Assembly: GCA_947631955.1 (NCBI GenBank)
Contig: CANRNJ010000010.1
Coordinates: 1-64,000, forward strand
DNA: 64,000 nucleotides
From: an uncultured Lachnospiraceae bacterium
GTDB taxonomy: Bacteria; Bacillota; Clostridia; Lachnospirales; Lachnospiraceae
Reading direction: 5' to 3'
Positions within the stretch are counted from its first letter, which is position 1. The number at the start of each line of letters is the position of its first letter. This document shows, piece by piece, positions 54,443-64,000 of this stretch. A model generated the notes under the pieces. It made no database searches and was not told the DNA's origin. It saw nothing but the letters and a program-made list of their open reading frames with translations. Position numbers and translations under genes: made by a program.

Positions 54443-54943
54443 ATGGGCGACACATATGTAGAATGTCTGGTGGCGAGAAAATCATCGTTGCTTTTCAATT
54501 TTCTTAAGATACTGCTGATCATGCTGACGGCCGTTTTTTTGTTCTTCGGCATCGTATTCGGCATCGTCGCGGGGCTTATCATCGGCATCGCGGCGGGCGT
54601 GGGCGCGTATTTTGCAGCGATGAATTCAAGCATTGAATATGAATATCTGTACCTGGAGAAAGAGATCAGCGTAGACAAGGTCATGGCCAAGAGCAGAAGA
54701 AAGAAGGCCGGGACCTATTCCGTGGAGAAGATGGAGATCTTTGCGCCGCTTAATTCCCACAGGCTGGACTCTTACAAGAACAGGAATACGAAGACGCTGG
54801 ATTTCAGTTCGGGGATCGCCGCGCAGCCGGAGCGGAGATATATGATGGTCTGCAACGGCGGGTTAAACGTGATCTTGGAACCGAACGAAGCGATGATCAA
54901 GGCGGTTCAGAGCGCTGCGCCGCGCAAAGTTTTTACGGATTAA
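54443..54943 (+). CDS. DUF6106-like small membrane protein
   Basis: The 166-residue product has a hydrophobic double span (about residues 17-60, LLIMLTAVFLFFGIVFGIV and LIIGIAAGVGAYFAA) between a short N-terminus and a basic C-terminal domain (SIEYEYLYLEKEISVDKVM, KMEIFAPLNSHRLDSY). This matches a Clostridia-specific family without known function that often lies near guaB or gatB. I chose ATG 54443 behind GGAGG. Confidence 0.6.
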   Translation: MGDTYVECLVARKSSLLFNFLKILLIMLTAVFLFFGIVFGIVAGLIIGIAAGVGAYFAAMNSSIEYEYLYLEKEISVDKVMAKSRRKKAGTYSVEKMEIFAPLNSHRLDSYKNRNTKTLDFSSGIAAQPERRYMMVCNGGLNVILEPNEAMIKAVQSAAPRKVFTD

Positions 54944-55006
54944 TAGGAATGGATGGAAAGAAATACTGTCGGTTGTATGACTGGCAGTATTCTTTACATA
55001 GAGTAG

Positions 55007-56506
<1,500 letters not shown>

Positions 56507-56569
56507 CGGACTGTGGCATAGAAAGGGCATGTATCGGCCCGGCGGACAAAACCCCGAACGGAGAACAGC

Positions 56570-57905
56570 ATGGACGGTTTGTACGATACCGGATTAGACC
56601 GCGGAAAACTGAAAACAATGCAGGACAAATTCTGCGCCGCTTTAGGGATATACGCGTTTTGCGTGGATGCATCGGGCGGAAGCGATGACACAGATCGTGC
56701 AGATGCTTGACAACGATGCGCCCATAGAAGAGATCTTTGTTTCCATCCTTACCACCGTCGGCATATTTATGCAGCTCGACTTCGTTTATCTGTGCGCCGT
56801 GGACGGTGCGGGCGAAGGAAAGATGGATGTGATCGCCGAGTGGCATGCGGACGGTTTGGTTTCCGATTTCGAAGGGATCAAGGATCAGCCCCGTCCGTCT
56901 TATCTCTATGGCGCGAAGCCGCTGGTCGTTTCCTCCTCTTCCGGCCGGGAAGATCATCAGGAAGAACTGGATCTGGCCGGGATCAAGGCGCTGGCGGCAT
57001 TTCCGGTCACCCTGAAAGACCGCATCTGCATGTATGTCTGTTTCGAGGTCAAACGTGAAGACCGCACATGGTCTGTCGAGGAGATCAAGTTCCTGAACGA
57101 TTCCGTCAAAGTACTGCAGAGCATCCTGACCAGACGGATCCAGAAAAATTCTCTGGCGGGCTCTTACGCGGCGCTTGAAGAAATCCTCAACAATGTCGGC
57201 AGTTCTATTTATGTGAAGGACAAAGAGAGCGGAAAGCTTTTCTTTGCCAACAGATATCTGAAGAACAGATTCCGCAATGAAACGGAACAGAATAAGCTTT
57301 TTGACCTTTTGGAGCAAAAGATACCGCAGGGCAGCGAGAAGGGAAACGTGGAAGTCTTTCTGGACGACAGAGGCTGTTGGTACGATCTTTTTTACAAATA
57401 CATTACATGGGTGGACGGAAGGAACGTGCTCATGTGTTCCGTCTATGATGTGACCGAGAAAAAGATGTATCAGAAGAAGATCGAACGCCTTGCGTACACC
57501 GATTCCCTGACCGGCTTATATAACAGGCTCTGCTGCGAGCGGGATCTGGCAAAATATGTGGACGAGGCGAAAAAGAACGGGCAGGACGGAGCCGTTCTCT
57601 ACATGGATCTGGACGATTTCGGAACGGGTTATTCTTCGTTGGGCCATATCCGGAATCTGCCTTTCGACGTGATCAAGGTGGATCAGAGTTTCGTCAGGGA
57701 TCTGTCGGAAGACAGCTACTCGAAAGCTTTTATCCGGATGGTGTCGGATCTGGCCGAGGCCATAGACGTATCGATCTGCGTGGAGGGGATCGAAACCGAA
57801 AAACAGTACAGAGTGCTGGAAGGCATGAACGTCAGGATGATCCAAGGGTATTATTTTGACAGACCCATGCCGGCAGCGGAGTTTCAGAAAAAATATGTTG
57901 TATGA
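56570..57905 (+). pseudogene. Decayed PocR-GAF-PAS-GGDEF/EAL signalling gene
   Basis: The gene is broken in two ways. First, ATG 56570 starts a 46-residue frame (KLKTMQDKFCAALGIYAFCVDASGG) that reads like the start of a PocR sensory domain but stops at 56710; the remainder continues in another frame from about 56667 with GAF-like and PAS-like parts. Second, near 57606 the GGDEF start (YTDSLTGLYNR, VLYMDLDDF) passes directly into the EAL C-terminal half (DDFGTGYSSL, IEVDQSFVRDL-type, GYYFDRPMP). The GGDEF motif and the EAL Glu are both missing, so neither cyclase nor phosphodiesterase activity is possible. The 412-residue frame is still open and may be translated. Confidence 0.8.
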
Positions 57906-57917
57906 AGGAGGAGAACG

Positions 57918-58631
57918 ATGGAGAAGAAATCTTTGGCACAGGAACTTGCAGGGAACGCTTATCCCGGCAGAGGAATCGTAATGGGAAGATCGGCGGATGG
58001 AAAATATGCGGCCGCCGCATACTTTATCATGGGCAGGAGCGTAAACAGCAGAAACCGCATTTTTGTGGAGGACGGCGAAGGGATACGCACGCAGGCGTTT
58101 GATCCCGCGAAATTGGAAGATCCCAGTCTGGTCATCTATGCGCCGGTCAAGGTGCTCGGCAACAAGACGATCGTGACCAACGGCGACCAGACCGATACGA
58201 TCTATGAACTGATGGACAGGCAGCAGACGTTTGAGCAGTCTTTGCGGACCAGAAAGTTCGAACCCGACGCGCCCAACTATACGCCCCGTATCTCCGGCAT
58301 CATGCATATCGAGAACGGCAGCTATAATTTTGCCATGTCGATCTTAAAGAGCAATAACGGCGATCCGTCTTCCTGCAGCCGCTATACGTTTGCCTATGAA
58401 AATCCGGCGGCAGGCACAGGACGTTTCCTGCACACCTATATCGGGGACGGCGATCCGCTGCCGAGTTTTGAAGGAGAGCCCGTGCTTGTTGCGATCGACG
58501 GCGATATCGATACTTTCACGAAGACGGTGTGGGACAATCTGAACAGTGAAAACAAAGTGTCGCTGTTCGTGCGCTATATCGATATCGCAAGCGGAAAATA
58601 TGAAACGAGGATCGTGAACAAGAATCAGTAG
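57918..58631 (+). CDS. PurO-type IMP cyclohydrolase-like protein
   Basis: The 237-residue product opens LAQELAGNAYPGRGIVMGRS, followed by AAYFIMGRSVNSRNRIF and YTPRISGIMHIENGSYNFAM, in the style of the IMP_cyclohyd family found in archaea and many Clostridia. It closes the purine ring (FAICAR to IMP). It starts 12 bases after the decayed GGDEF/EAL gene behind AAGGAGGAG. The separate AICAR transformylase follows. Confidence 0.85.
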   Translation: MEKKSLAQELAGNAYPGRGIVMGRSADGKYAAAAYFIMGRSVNSRNRIFVEDGEGIRTQAFDPAKLEDPSLVIYAPVKVLGNKTIVTNGDQTDTIYELMDRQQTFEQSLRTRKFEPDAPNYTPRISGIMHIENGSYNFAMSILKSNNGDPSSCSRYTFAYENPAAGTGRFLHTYIGDGDPLPSFEGEPVLVAIDGDIDTFTKTVWDNLNSENKVSLFVRYIDIASGKYETRIVNKNQ

Positions 58632-58786
58632 GAAGCGTGGATATTGAGAACGGACGAACGAAACGAAAATACACGGGGATTTGTGCCGGAGCGTCACAAT
58701 TTCCCTGACGGCAGAGTTGATCCCGGAGAAATCTGCTTCGAGCCCTCTGACGCGAGAACGCTCCGGAATGGAGAATAGAGAATATC

Positions 58787-59968
58787 ATGAACGAATTGGA
58801 ATTGAAATACGGCTGCAACCCGAATCAGAAACCGTCCCGCATCTATATGGCGGACGGGAGCGATCTGCCGATCAAAGTGTTAAACGGCAGGCCCGGCTAT
58901 ATCAATTTTCTGGATGCGTTTAACGGATGGCAGCTGGTAAAAGAGTTAAAGAAAGCCACAGGACTTCCGGCGGCGGCGTCTTTTAAACACGTTTCTCCCG
59001 CGGGAGCGGCGGTAGGGCTGCCCCTGTCCGACGTCGAGAAAAAGATCTACTGGGTGGATGATCTGGATATGGAGTTTACCCCGCTCGCCAATGCCTATGC
59101 GAGGGCAAGAGGGGCCGACAGAATGAGTTCCTTCGGCGATTTTATCTCCCTCTCCGACGTATGCGATACGGCGACGGCGAAGATCATTAAAAGGGAAGTG
59201 TCCGACGGCGTGATCGCGCCGGGCTATGAGCCGGAGGCGCTGGAAATACTCAAAGCCAAGAAAAAGGGCGCGTACAACGTGATCGTGATCGATGAGGACT
59301 ATACGCCTGCGCCCGTGGAAGTAAAACAGGTATACGGTGTCAGCTTCGAGCAGGGCAGAAACGAATTGAAGATCGACGACACGTTTTTTGACAACATCGT
59401 GACGGAGCAGAAAGACCTGCCCGAACAGGCAAAGATCGACCTCGCCATCGCCATGATCACTTTGAAATATACCCAATCCAATTCCGTCTGCTATGTCAAA
59501 GGCGGTCAGGCGATCGGGATCGGCGCGGGGCAGCAGTCCCGTATCCACTGTACCAGACTTGCAGGTTCCAAGGCGGACAACTGGTTCCTGCGCCAATCTC
59601 CCCAAGTGCTGGGACTGCAGTTTGCAGACGGCATCGGCAGGGCGGACAGGGATAATTCCATAGATCTGTATATTGGGGAAGATTATATGGACGTGCTTGC
59701 CGAAGGCGCATGGCAGAAGATCTTCAAGGTAAAGCCGGACGTGTTTACCGCGGAACAGAAACGCGCGTGGCTCGACCGGATGAGCGATGTGGCGCTTGGC
59801 TCCGACGCGTTCTTCCCCTTCGGAGATAATATCGAGCGGGCGCACAGAAGCGGCGTGAAATATGTGGCGCAGCCGGGCGGTTCCGTCAGGGACGACAACG
59901 TCATTGCGACATGCAATAAATACGGCATGACGATGTGCTTTACGGGGATCAGGCTGTTCCACCATTGA
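58787..59968 (+). CDS. AICAR transformylase (stand-alone PurH formyltransferase part)
   Basis: The 393-residue product matches the transformylase half of PurH without the MGS-like IMP cyclohydrolase domain: KYGCNPNQKPSRIYM, SFKHVSPAGAAVG, QSNSVCYVKGGQAIGIGAGQQSR and PGGSVRDDNV. It formylates AICAR using 10-formyltetrahydrofolate. Together with the PurO-like protein it replaces bifunctional PurH. ATG 58787 follows GGAATGGAGAATAGAG. Confidence 0.9.
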   Translation: MNELELKYGCNPNQKPSRIYMADGSDLPIKVLNGRPGYINFLDAFNGWQLVKELKKATGLPAAASFKHVSPAGAAVGLPLSDVEKKIYWVDDLDMEFTPLANAYARARGADRMSSFGDFISLSDVCDTATAKIIKREVSDGVIAPGYEPEALEILKAKKKGAYNVIVIDEDYTPAPVEVKQVYGVSFEQGRNELKIDDTFFDNIVTEQKDLPEQAKIDLAIAMITLKYTQSNSVCYVKGGQAIGIGAGQQSRIHCTRLAGSKADNWFLRQSPQVLGLQFADGIGRADRDNSIDLYIGEDYMDVLAEGAWQKIFKVKPDVFTAEQKRAWLDRMSDVALGSDAFFPFGDNIERAHRSGVKYVAQPGGSVRDDNVIATCNKYGMTMCFTGIRLFHH

Positions 59969-60078
59969 TTCCGCCGCAGGTACGGCAGGGGCGGCAGTAA
60001 ATAGGAAAAGCAGCAGCCGGTAAGCAAAGAAAGGCAGCGCTGCCCCTTTCATAGAACGGATATGAATTTTATGGATCG

Positions 60079-60110
60079 ATAGGCGCTCAGAAATGGGCGC
60101 CTATTTATAT
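60079..60110 (+). terminator. Hairpin terminator after the AICAR transformylase gene
   Basis: ATAGGCGC pairs with GCGCCTAT around a 10-base loop, followed by a short T/A-rich tail. It lies 110 bases after the gene. Confidence 0.6.
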
Positions 60111-60132
60111 AAATGACAGCAGGAGAAGAGTT

Positions 60133-60894
60133 ATGATGTATCAGAATATATTAGATGAAATCGTTGACGAAAGCAAAATGATTTTTAAGGAGGATCTTAC
60201 CGGTATTTATCTGCATGGTTCTTTGGCGATGGGGTGTTTCAATCCAAAGAAAAGTGATATCGATTTGATGATCGTGATTAAAAATAACATCACGGATACT
60301 CAGAAACTGCAGTTTATGAACCATGTTGCAGAACTGAATAAAACAGCTCCGGAAAAAGGAATTGAACTGAGTATCGTCAAGGAAGAATATTGCAGGAAAT
60401 TCCTTTACCCCACACCCTTTGAATTGCATTTTTCCAGTGCGCATCTGCAATGGTTTATTGATGACCCCGCAGATTATATTCATAAAATGAACGGTACCGA
60501 TAAGGATCTGGCGGCACATTTTACGATCATAAAGAAGTATGGCGTGGTGTTGTATGGAGAAGAGATCAATGACGTATTTGCCGATGTGCCGAGAAAAGAT
60601 TACATTGACAGCATATGGTATGATGTTGAGGGAGCCGGGGAAGATATCTTGGAAGATCCCGTTTATATGATCTTGAATCTATGCAGAGCTGCGGCTTTTC
60701 TCAAAAACGATTTGATCCTCTCCAAGAAGCAGGGCGGAGAGTGGGCGCTGCAAAACCTTTCAGCGCGATACCGTACTTTGATCTCAAAGGCATTGCAGAG
60801 TTATATGCTGGGCACTGAAATGGACTTGAATCGTATGGAAGCTCAAAAATTTGCTGATTATATGCTGCCGATGATAAAGGATATGCTGGTTTGA
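60133..60894 (+). CDS. AadA/DUF4111-type nucleotidyltransferase
   Basis: The 253-residue product has the pol-beta nucleotidyltransferase motif YLHGSLAMGCFNPKKSDIDLMIV (GS and DxD) near residue 30, and a C-terminal DUF4111 helical domain (GEWALQNLSARYRTLISKAL). Relatives are ANT(3'')/ANT(9) aminoglycoside adenylyltransferases, but many clostridial members have no proven resistance role. It lies in a small accessory patch with a recombinase remnant and a toxin-antitoxin pair. Confidence 0.75.
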   Translation: MMYQNILDEIVDESKMIFKEDLTGIYLHGSLAMGCFNPKKSDIDLMIVIKNNITDTQKLQFMNHVAELNKTAPEKGIELSIVKEEYCRKFLYPTPFELHFSSAHLQWFIDDPADYIHKMNGTDKDLAAHFTIIKKYGVVLYGEEINDVFADVPRKDYIDSIWYDVEGAGEDILEDPVYMILNLCRAAAFLKNDLILSKKQGGEWALQNLSARYRTLISKALQSYMLGTEMDLNRMEAQKFADYMLPMIKDMLV

Positions 60895-60994
60895 GATGCG
60901 GAGAAGCGGATAGCGTATCTCCAAGAACTGCGCAGGCTGTTTTCTTTTATTCAGTTCCATATAAAGAGCGAGGTAAGTCGGAAGCTGCCATCGT

Positions 60995-61290
60995 ATGAAA
61001 AAGACATTGGAAAATGCCCTTGATTATAGTAAAATGTATTCGAGAGAAGCGGTTGAAAGTAATGCACTCGAAAATCAGAGAAAGTTTTTTACGGATTAAT
61101 CCAGATTTGAACTTGGCTATATCGACAGCATGAAGCAGATTTGGCATAGAAGAGTCGGACAGCGATATTGTAGTGGAAATGCTGTATGAAATCAAAGTGT
61201 ATGAGGATCATAGAATTGAGATTACTTACAAACTTGTCGACGAGTTGAGAGTTCTTTTCAAAAAAACAAATCCGACAGGAGAAAGGCGGT
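60995..61290 (+). pseudogene. Remnant of a large serine recombinase C-terminus
   Basis: Frame fragments with stops read ENALDYSKMYSREAVESNALENQ and, in a second frame (61155-61260), IVVEMLYEIKVYEDHRIEITYKL. The latter is the typical closing strand pair of clostridial serine site-specific recombinases. The gene body is missing. It marks a former mobile element. No attachment site is evident. Confidence 0.5.
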
Positions 61291-61297
61291 GCATTGA

Positions 61298-61558
61298 TTG
61301 CAGATTAAATACAGTAAATCCGCTGTGAAAGCCATTCAGTCAATGGATAAATCTATGAAGCAGCGGATAAAAAAGGGAATCGAGGGTTTGACCCAGATCC
61401 CGCCTGTTGGAGATATTAAACCGATGCAGGGATACTCTGATAATCGTTATCGTTTGAGAGTTGGCAGCTATCGCATAATATATAAGTATTTAACAGATAA
61501 TGCCGTTATAGTGTTATATATTATGGATATAGGCAGCCGAGGCGATATATACAAGTAG
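61298..61558 (+). CDS. RelE-family toxin
   Basis: The 86-residue product has the RelE pattern QIKYSKSAVKAIQSMDKSMKQ, then YRLRVGSYRIIYKYL and YIMDIGSRGDIYK with conserved Arg residues. It is probably a ribosome-dependent mRNA interferase. The start is TTG 61298, an uncommon start, with AGGAGAAAGG upstream. Unusually it precedes the antitoxin. Confidence 0.8.
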   Translation: MQIKYSKSAVKAIQSMDKSMKQRIKKGIEGLTQIPPVGDIKPMQGYSDNRYRLRVGSYRIIYKYLTDNAVIVLYIMDIGSRGDIYK

Positions 61559-61574
61559 AAAGGTGGTGTTAGGC

Positions 61575-61787
61575 ATGACGGCAATAGCAAAACAGACAGT
61601 AGAATTGCTCGAAATGTTACCGGAACAGGAACAGAAACTTGCAAATGCACTGATTAAGCGTATGGTGCTGGCATGGGACAGTGACTTTACAAAACTGACA
61701 CCGGCAGAGCGGCAAAGATTAGAGCTCGCAGAGCAGGAGATAGAAGCAGGCGAAACGATACTGCATGATGAAATCGACTGGAACTAA
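61575..61787 (+). CDS. Antitoxin of the RelE-type pair
   Basis: The 70-residue acidic product contains LLEMLPEQEQKLANALIKRMV, AWDSDFTKLTPAERQRLELAEQEIEAGE and IDWN. These features belong to short antitoxins that accompany RelE toxins in toxin-first operons. It starts at ATG 61575 behind AAAGGTGG, 16 bases after the toxin stop. Confidence 0.7.
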   Translation: MTAIAKQTVELLEMLPEQEQKLANALIKRMVLAWDSDFTKLTPAERQRLELAEQEIEAGETILHDEIDWN

Positions 61788-61820
61788 GGGAAATGTTACC
61801 GTACCTGATTTCCGCTCAAA

Positions 61821-61868
61821 GAGCCGCTGCGTTATAGAAATTCTTCTATTCTGCAGCGGCTCCTTTGT
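61821..61868. terminator. Terminator between the toxin-antitoxin pair and buk
   Basis: GAGCCGCTGC pairs with GCAGCGGCTC, with an inner ATAGAA/TTCTAT stem, followed by CTTTGTT. It lies between convergent genes and may serve both. Confidence 0.75.
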
Positions 61869-61918
61869 TATGCATGATATGTTCCGGTCAGCCGGTATTG
61901 CGGCTCCGGTGCTTTTTT

Positions 61919-62986
61919 CTAGTACGCCATCGCCTGCTCTTCGCCGTTTAATACGCGGAGCCCGCCTTGTACCAGTGCGAGCAGTTCGTCTTCGCCGGGA
62001 TATATGGTCATAGGCGCGATCCAACCGGCCTGTGCCTTCAAGCCATCGACCACGAATTTGTCATATGCGATTCCGCCGGTCACAATGATCTGATCTACTC
62101 TGCCCTCCAGAACACATGCCATGGAACCGATGTCTTTAGCCACCTGACGGATGAAAGCGTCGCGGACTTCTATGGCTTTGGCGTCGCCGCTGTCCGCCAT
62201 CTTGTCTACGTCACGCATATCGTTGGTGCCGCAGTAAGCGTTAAAACCGCCGCCGCCCACGATTTTTTTATAGACTTCTTTCTCCGTGTATTTGCCGGAG
62301 AAACACAGCTTGATCAGCGCGCCGCTGGGAACCGCGCCCGCTCTTTCGGGAGAGAACGCGCCGTCGCCGTCCAGAGCGTTGAACACGTCAACGACTTTGC
62401 CGTGCCTGTGTGCGCCCACGGATACGCCGCCGCCCATGTGTACGACGATCAGATTTAACGCGGTGTAATCCTTGCCGTTCTCCTTGGCGTAGCGTTTTGC
62501 CACCGCCTTCTGGTTCAGGGCGTGGAACACGCTGGTCCTCGGAAGTTCCGGCACGCCTGAATAGCGGGATATGGGCTCCAGCTCGTCCACTACGACAGGG
62601 TCTACGATGTAAGAGGGGACGCCGATGGAATCCGCGATCTCTCTGGCGAGAATACCGCCCAGATTGGACGCATGCTGCCCCTGTTTACCGATCTTTAAGT
62701 CGTTCAGAAGATCGTCGCTCACCTCGTATGTACCGCCCGGAATGGGTTTTAACATGCCGCCCCGGCCTACGACCATGTCGAGGGAAGAAATGTCAAAATT
62801 TTTGTCTTTCAGCAGTTTCACTATGATGTCTTTGCGGAAATCTTTCTGGTCCACGATGGAAGCATACTTTCCGATCTCCTCCGTGGAATGTCTTAAAGTT
62901 TCCTCAAATAAGAGAGTTTCATCCTCGAATACGCCGATCTTGGTGGACGTGGATCCGGGATTGATGATCAAACTTTTTACTGCCAT
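61919..62986 (-). CDS. buk: Butyrate kinase
   Basis: The 355-residue ASKHA-fold kinase opens [19 protein letters not shown], with [28 protein letters not shown] and [11 protein letters not shown]. It converts butyryl phosphate and ADP to butyrate and ATP, the last step of one butyrate route. It lies 27 bases after ptb, transcribed leftward, and ends at the terminator between it and the toxin-antitoxin genes. Confidence 0.93.
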   Translation of the reverse strand: MAVKSLIINPGSTSTKIGVFEDETLLFEETLRHSTEEIGKYASIVDQKDFRKDIIVKLLKDKNFDISSLDMVVGRGGMLKPIPGGTYEVSDDLLNDLKIGKQGQHASNLGGILAREIADSIGVPSYIVDPVVVDELEPISRYSGVPELPRTSVFHALNQKAVAKRYAKENGKDYTALNLIVVHMGGGVSVGAHRHGKVVDVFNALDGDGAFSPERAGAVPSGALIKLCFSGKYTEKEVYKKIVGGGGFNAYCGTNDMRDVDKMADSGDAKAIEVRDAFIRQVAKDIGSMACVLEGRVDQIIVTGGIAYDKFVVDGLKAQAGWIAPMTIYPGEDELLALVQGGLRVLNGEEQAMAY

Positions 62987-63013
62987 GATAGTTACCCCCT
63001 GTTCTTTGTTTTC

Positions 63014-63934
63014 TTAATTCATCTTGGACATCGCTTCGGCAACGACCGCGCCGAGAGCAATGGAGTTTACTTTGGTTTCAAAATCGTCGGAACGGGAAGT
63101 CAGGATGACCGGAGCTTTGGTGCCGGTCAGAATATTGCCGTTCTTGACCTGAGCCGTGTGTACAAGGCACTTGTAAACCAGATTGCCCGCATGGATATCA
63201 GGGAAAAGAAGCACATCCGCATCACCGACGATCTTACGTCCCTCCGCGCCCTTGTGTTTGGCCGCTTCAGGATCGATGGCGAGATCCAGAGAAAGAGGAC
63301 CGTCCACAATGCAGCCCGTGATCTGGCCGTCTGCGCACATTTTGGTCAGTTCATCCGCTTCCACGGTGACAGGCATCTTGGGATTGACTACCTCAACCGC
63401 CGCCAGAGGAGCCACCTTGGGATTCGGGATACCGCATGCATGGCAGATCTCTACGGTGTTTTCGATAATATGCACCTTGTCTTCCAGAGTAGGATACGTC
63501 ATGAAAGCAACATCGGATAAGAACAGCAGATGATCGATCCCTTTGATCTCAAATACACACACATGTGATAATGTCTTGCCGGTACGAAGGCCTACTTCTT
63601 TGTCCAGCACGCTCTTTAAGAAGGACTTGGTGTCGATAAGACCTTTCATGTACATGTCCGCCCTGCCGGTATGAACCAGTTCGACAGCCTTCAGCGCCGC
63701 CGCGTAATCGTCTTTTTCGTCAATGATCTCAAAACCGCTTATATCAACGTTGTCGGCCGCTGCCACGTCCCGGATCTTATCCGCGTCGCCCACAAGGACC
63801 GCCTCGGCGATATTGCGCTCTTTTGCCGCCGCAACCGCTTCCAGAACGGCGCTGTCCTGCGCTACTGCAACAGCCACTTTTTTTACACTACATTCGGATA
63901 CTTTCGATAACAGGTCATCAAAACTCTTGCTCAT
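63014..63934 (-). CDS. ptb: Phosphate butyryltransferase
   Basis: The 306-residue product has the PTA/PTB family pattern: EAVLVGDADKIRD, VHTGRADMYMKGLIDTKSFLKS, DVAFMTYPTLEDK, VDGPLSLDLAID, DVLLFPDIHAGNLVYK and ILTGTKAPVILTSRSD. It makes butyryl phosphate from butyryl-CoA for Buk. I chose ATG 63934 behind GGAGGAAGAA; the open frame reaches 63976. The last 66 bases of the window hold no other gene. Confidence 0.93.
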   Translation of the reverse strand: MSKSFDDLLSKVSECSVKKVAVAVAQDSAVLEAVAAAKERNIAEAVLVGDADKIRDVAAADNVDISGFEIIDEKDDYAAALKAVELVHTGRADMYMKGLIDTKSFLKSVLDKEVGLRTGKTLSHVCVFEIKGIDHLLFLSDVAFMTYPTLEDKVHIIENTVEICHACGIPNPKVAPLAAVEVVNPKMPVTVEADELTKMCADGQITGCIVDGPLSLDLAIDPEAAKHKGAEGRKIVGDADVLLFPDIHAGNLVYKCLVHTAQVKNGNILTGTKAPVILTSRSDDFETKVNSIALGAVVAEAMSKMN

Positions 63935-64000
63935 TTCTTCCTCCATTCCAAAGTGCGTCCTCAGAGCACCTTGCATTTTATTTCCGCGGGCAGCGGGCCG

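Overview
The window looks like the chromosome of a Gram-positive anaerobe of the class Clostridia, most probably a Lachnospiraceae-type butyrate producer. The supporting genes are ptb-buk, the DapL (LL-diaminopimelate aminotransferase) route with dapF, glnA next to an ANTAR regulator, a T-box leader on aspS followed by gatCAB, a purine pathway split into a PurO-like IMP cyclohydrolase and a separate AICAR transformylase, and strong AGGAGG-type ribosome binding sites with frequent ATGA or TGATG gene overlaps. No rRNA, tRNA or CRISPR array was seen.

Region 1 (about 0.2-3.4 kb) holds a CDP-glycerol-transferase-like gene coupled by a 4-base overlap to a TnpB-like protein in which all three RuvC catalytic positions are replaced. 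A strongly structured, apparently non-coding stretch follows it. This has the architecture of an exapted, nuclease-dead, RNA-guided regulator (TldR-like) and is the most unusual item in the window.

Region 2 (about 3.4-23.4 kb) is a long one-directional, AT-rich surface-glycan gene island. It encodes an acyl carrier protein, a WcbI-like protein, a beta-propeller-like protein, several glycosyltransferases (GT2, GT-D/DUF1792, RgpF-like, DUF4422), three methyltransferases (one with an N-terminal zinc ribbon, one TylF-like, one FkbM), a DegT aminotransferase, two radical SAM proteins, an acetyltransferase, and a three-gene set (HMGL-like aldolase, KdsC-like phosphatase, CMP-sugar synthetase) that could make a CMP-activated ulosonic acid. 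Ten of these proteins carry the same small Rossmann-like module at one end. Three genes contain G9-G10 tracts inside the reading frame, which suggests phase variation. No flippase, polymerase or initiating sugar transferase is visible, so the glycan may be added in the cytoplasm (for example to flagellin), or export genes lie elsewhere. Region 2b (23.5-26.0 kb) adds a ribulose-phosphate epimerase, an IspD/TarI-type cytidylyltransferase and a TarJ/GatD-type dehydrogenase, which together fit CDP-ribitol synthesis.

Region 3 (26-33 kb) contains an Rpn-type PD-(D/E)XK protein, a YoeB-RelB toxin-antitoxin pair with a clear promoter, and an unfamiliar three-gene operon of two TPR membrane proteins and one secreted protein. 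Region 4 (33-60 kb) is mostly housekeeping: a cytidylate-kinase-like protein, a NYN nuclease with two LOTUS domains, hisC, a COG2426 exporter, hslO, nadE, glnA plus ANTAR regulator, dapF, dapL, T-box-aspS, gatCAB, guaB, a decayed GGDEF/EAL gene and the split purine genes. Region 5 (60-62 kb) is a small accessory patch with an AadA-like nucleotidyltransferase, a serine-recombinase remnant and a RelE-type pair in toxin-first order. The window ends in buk and ptb on the minus strand.
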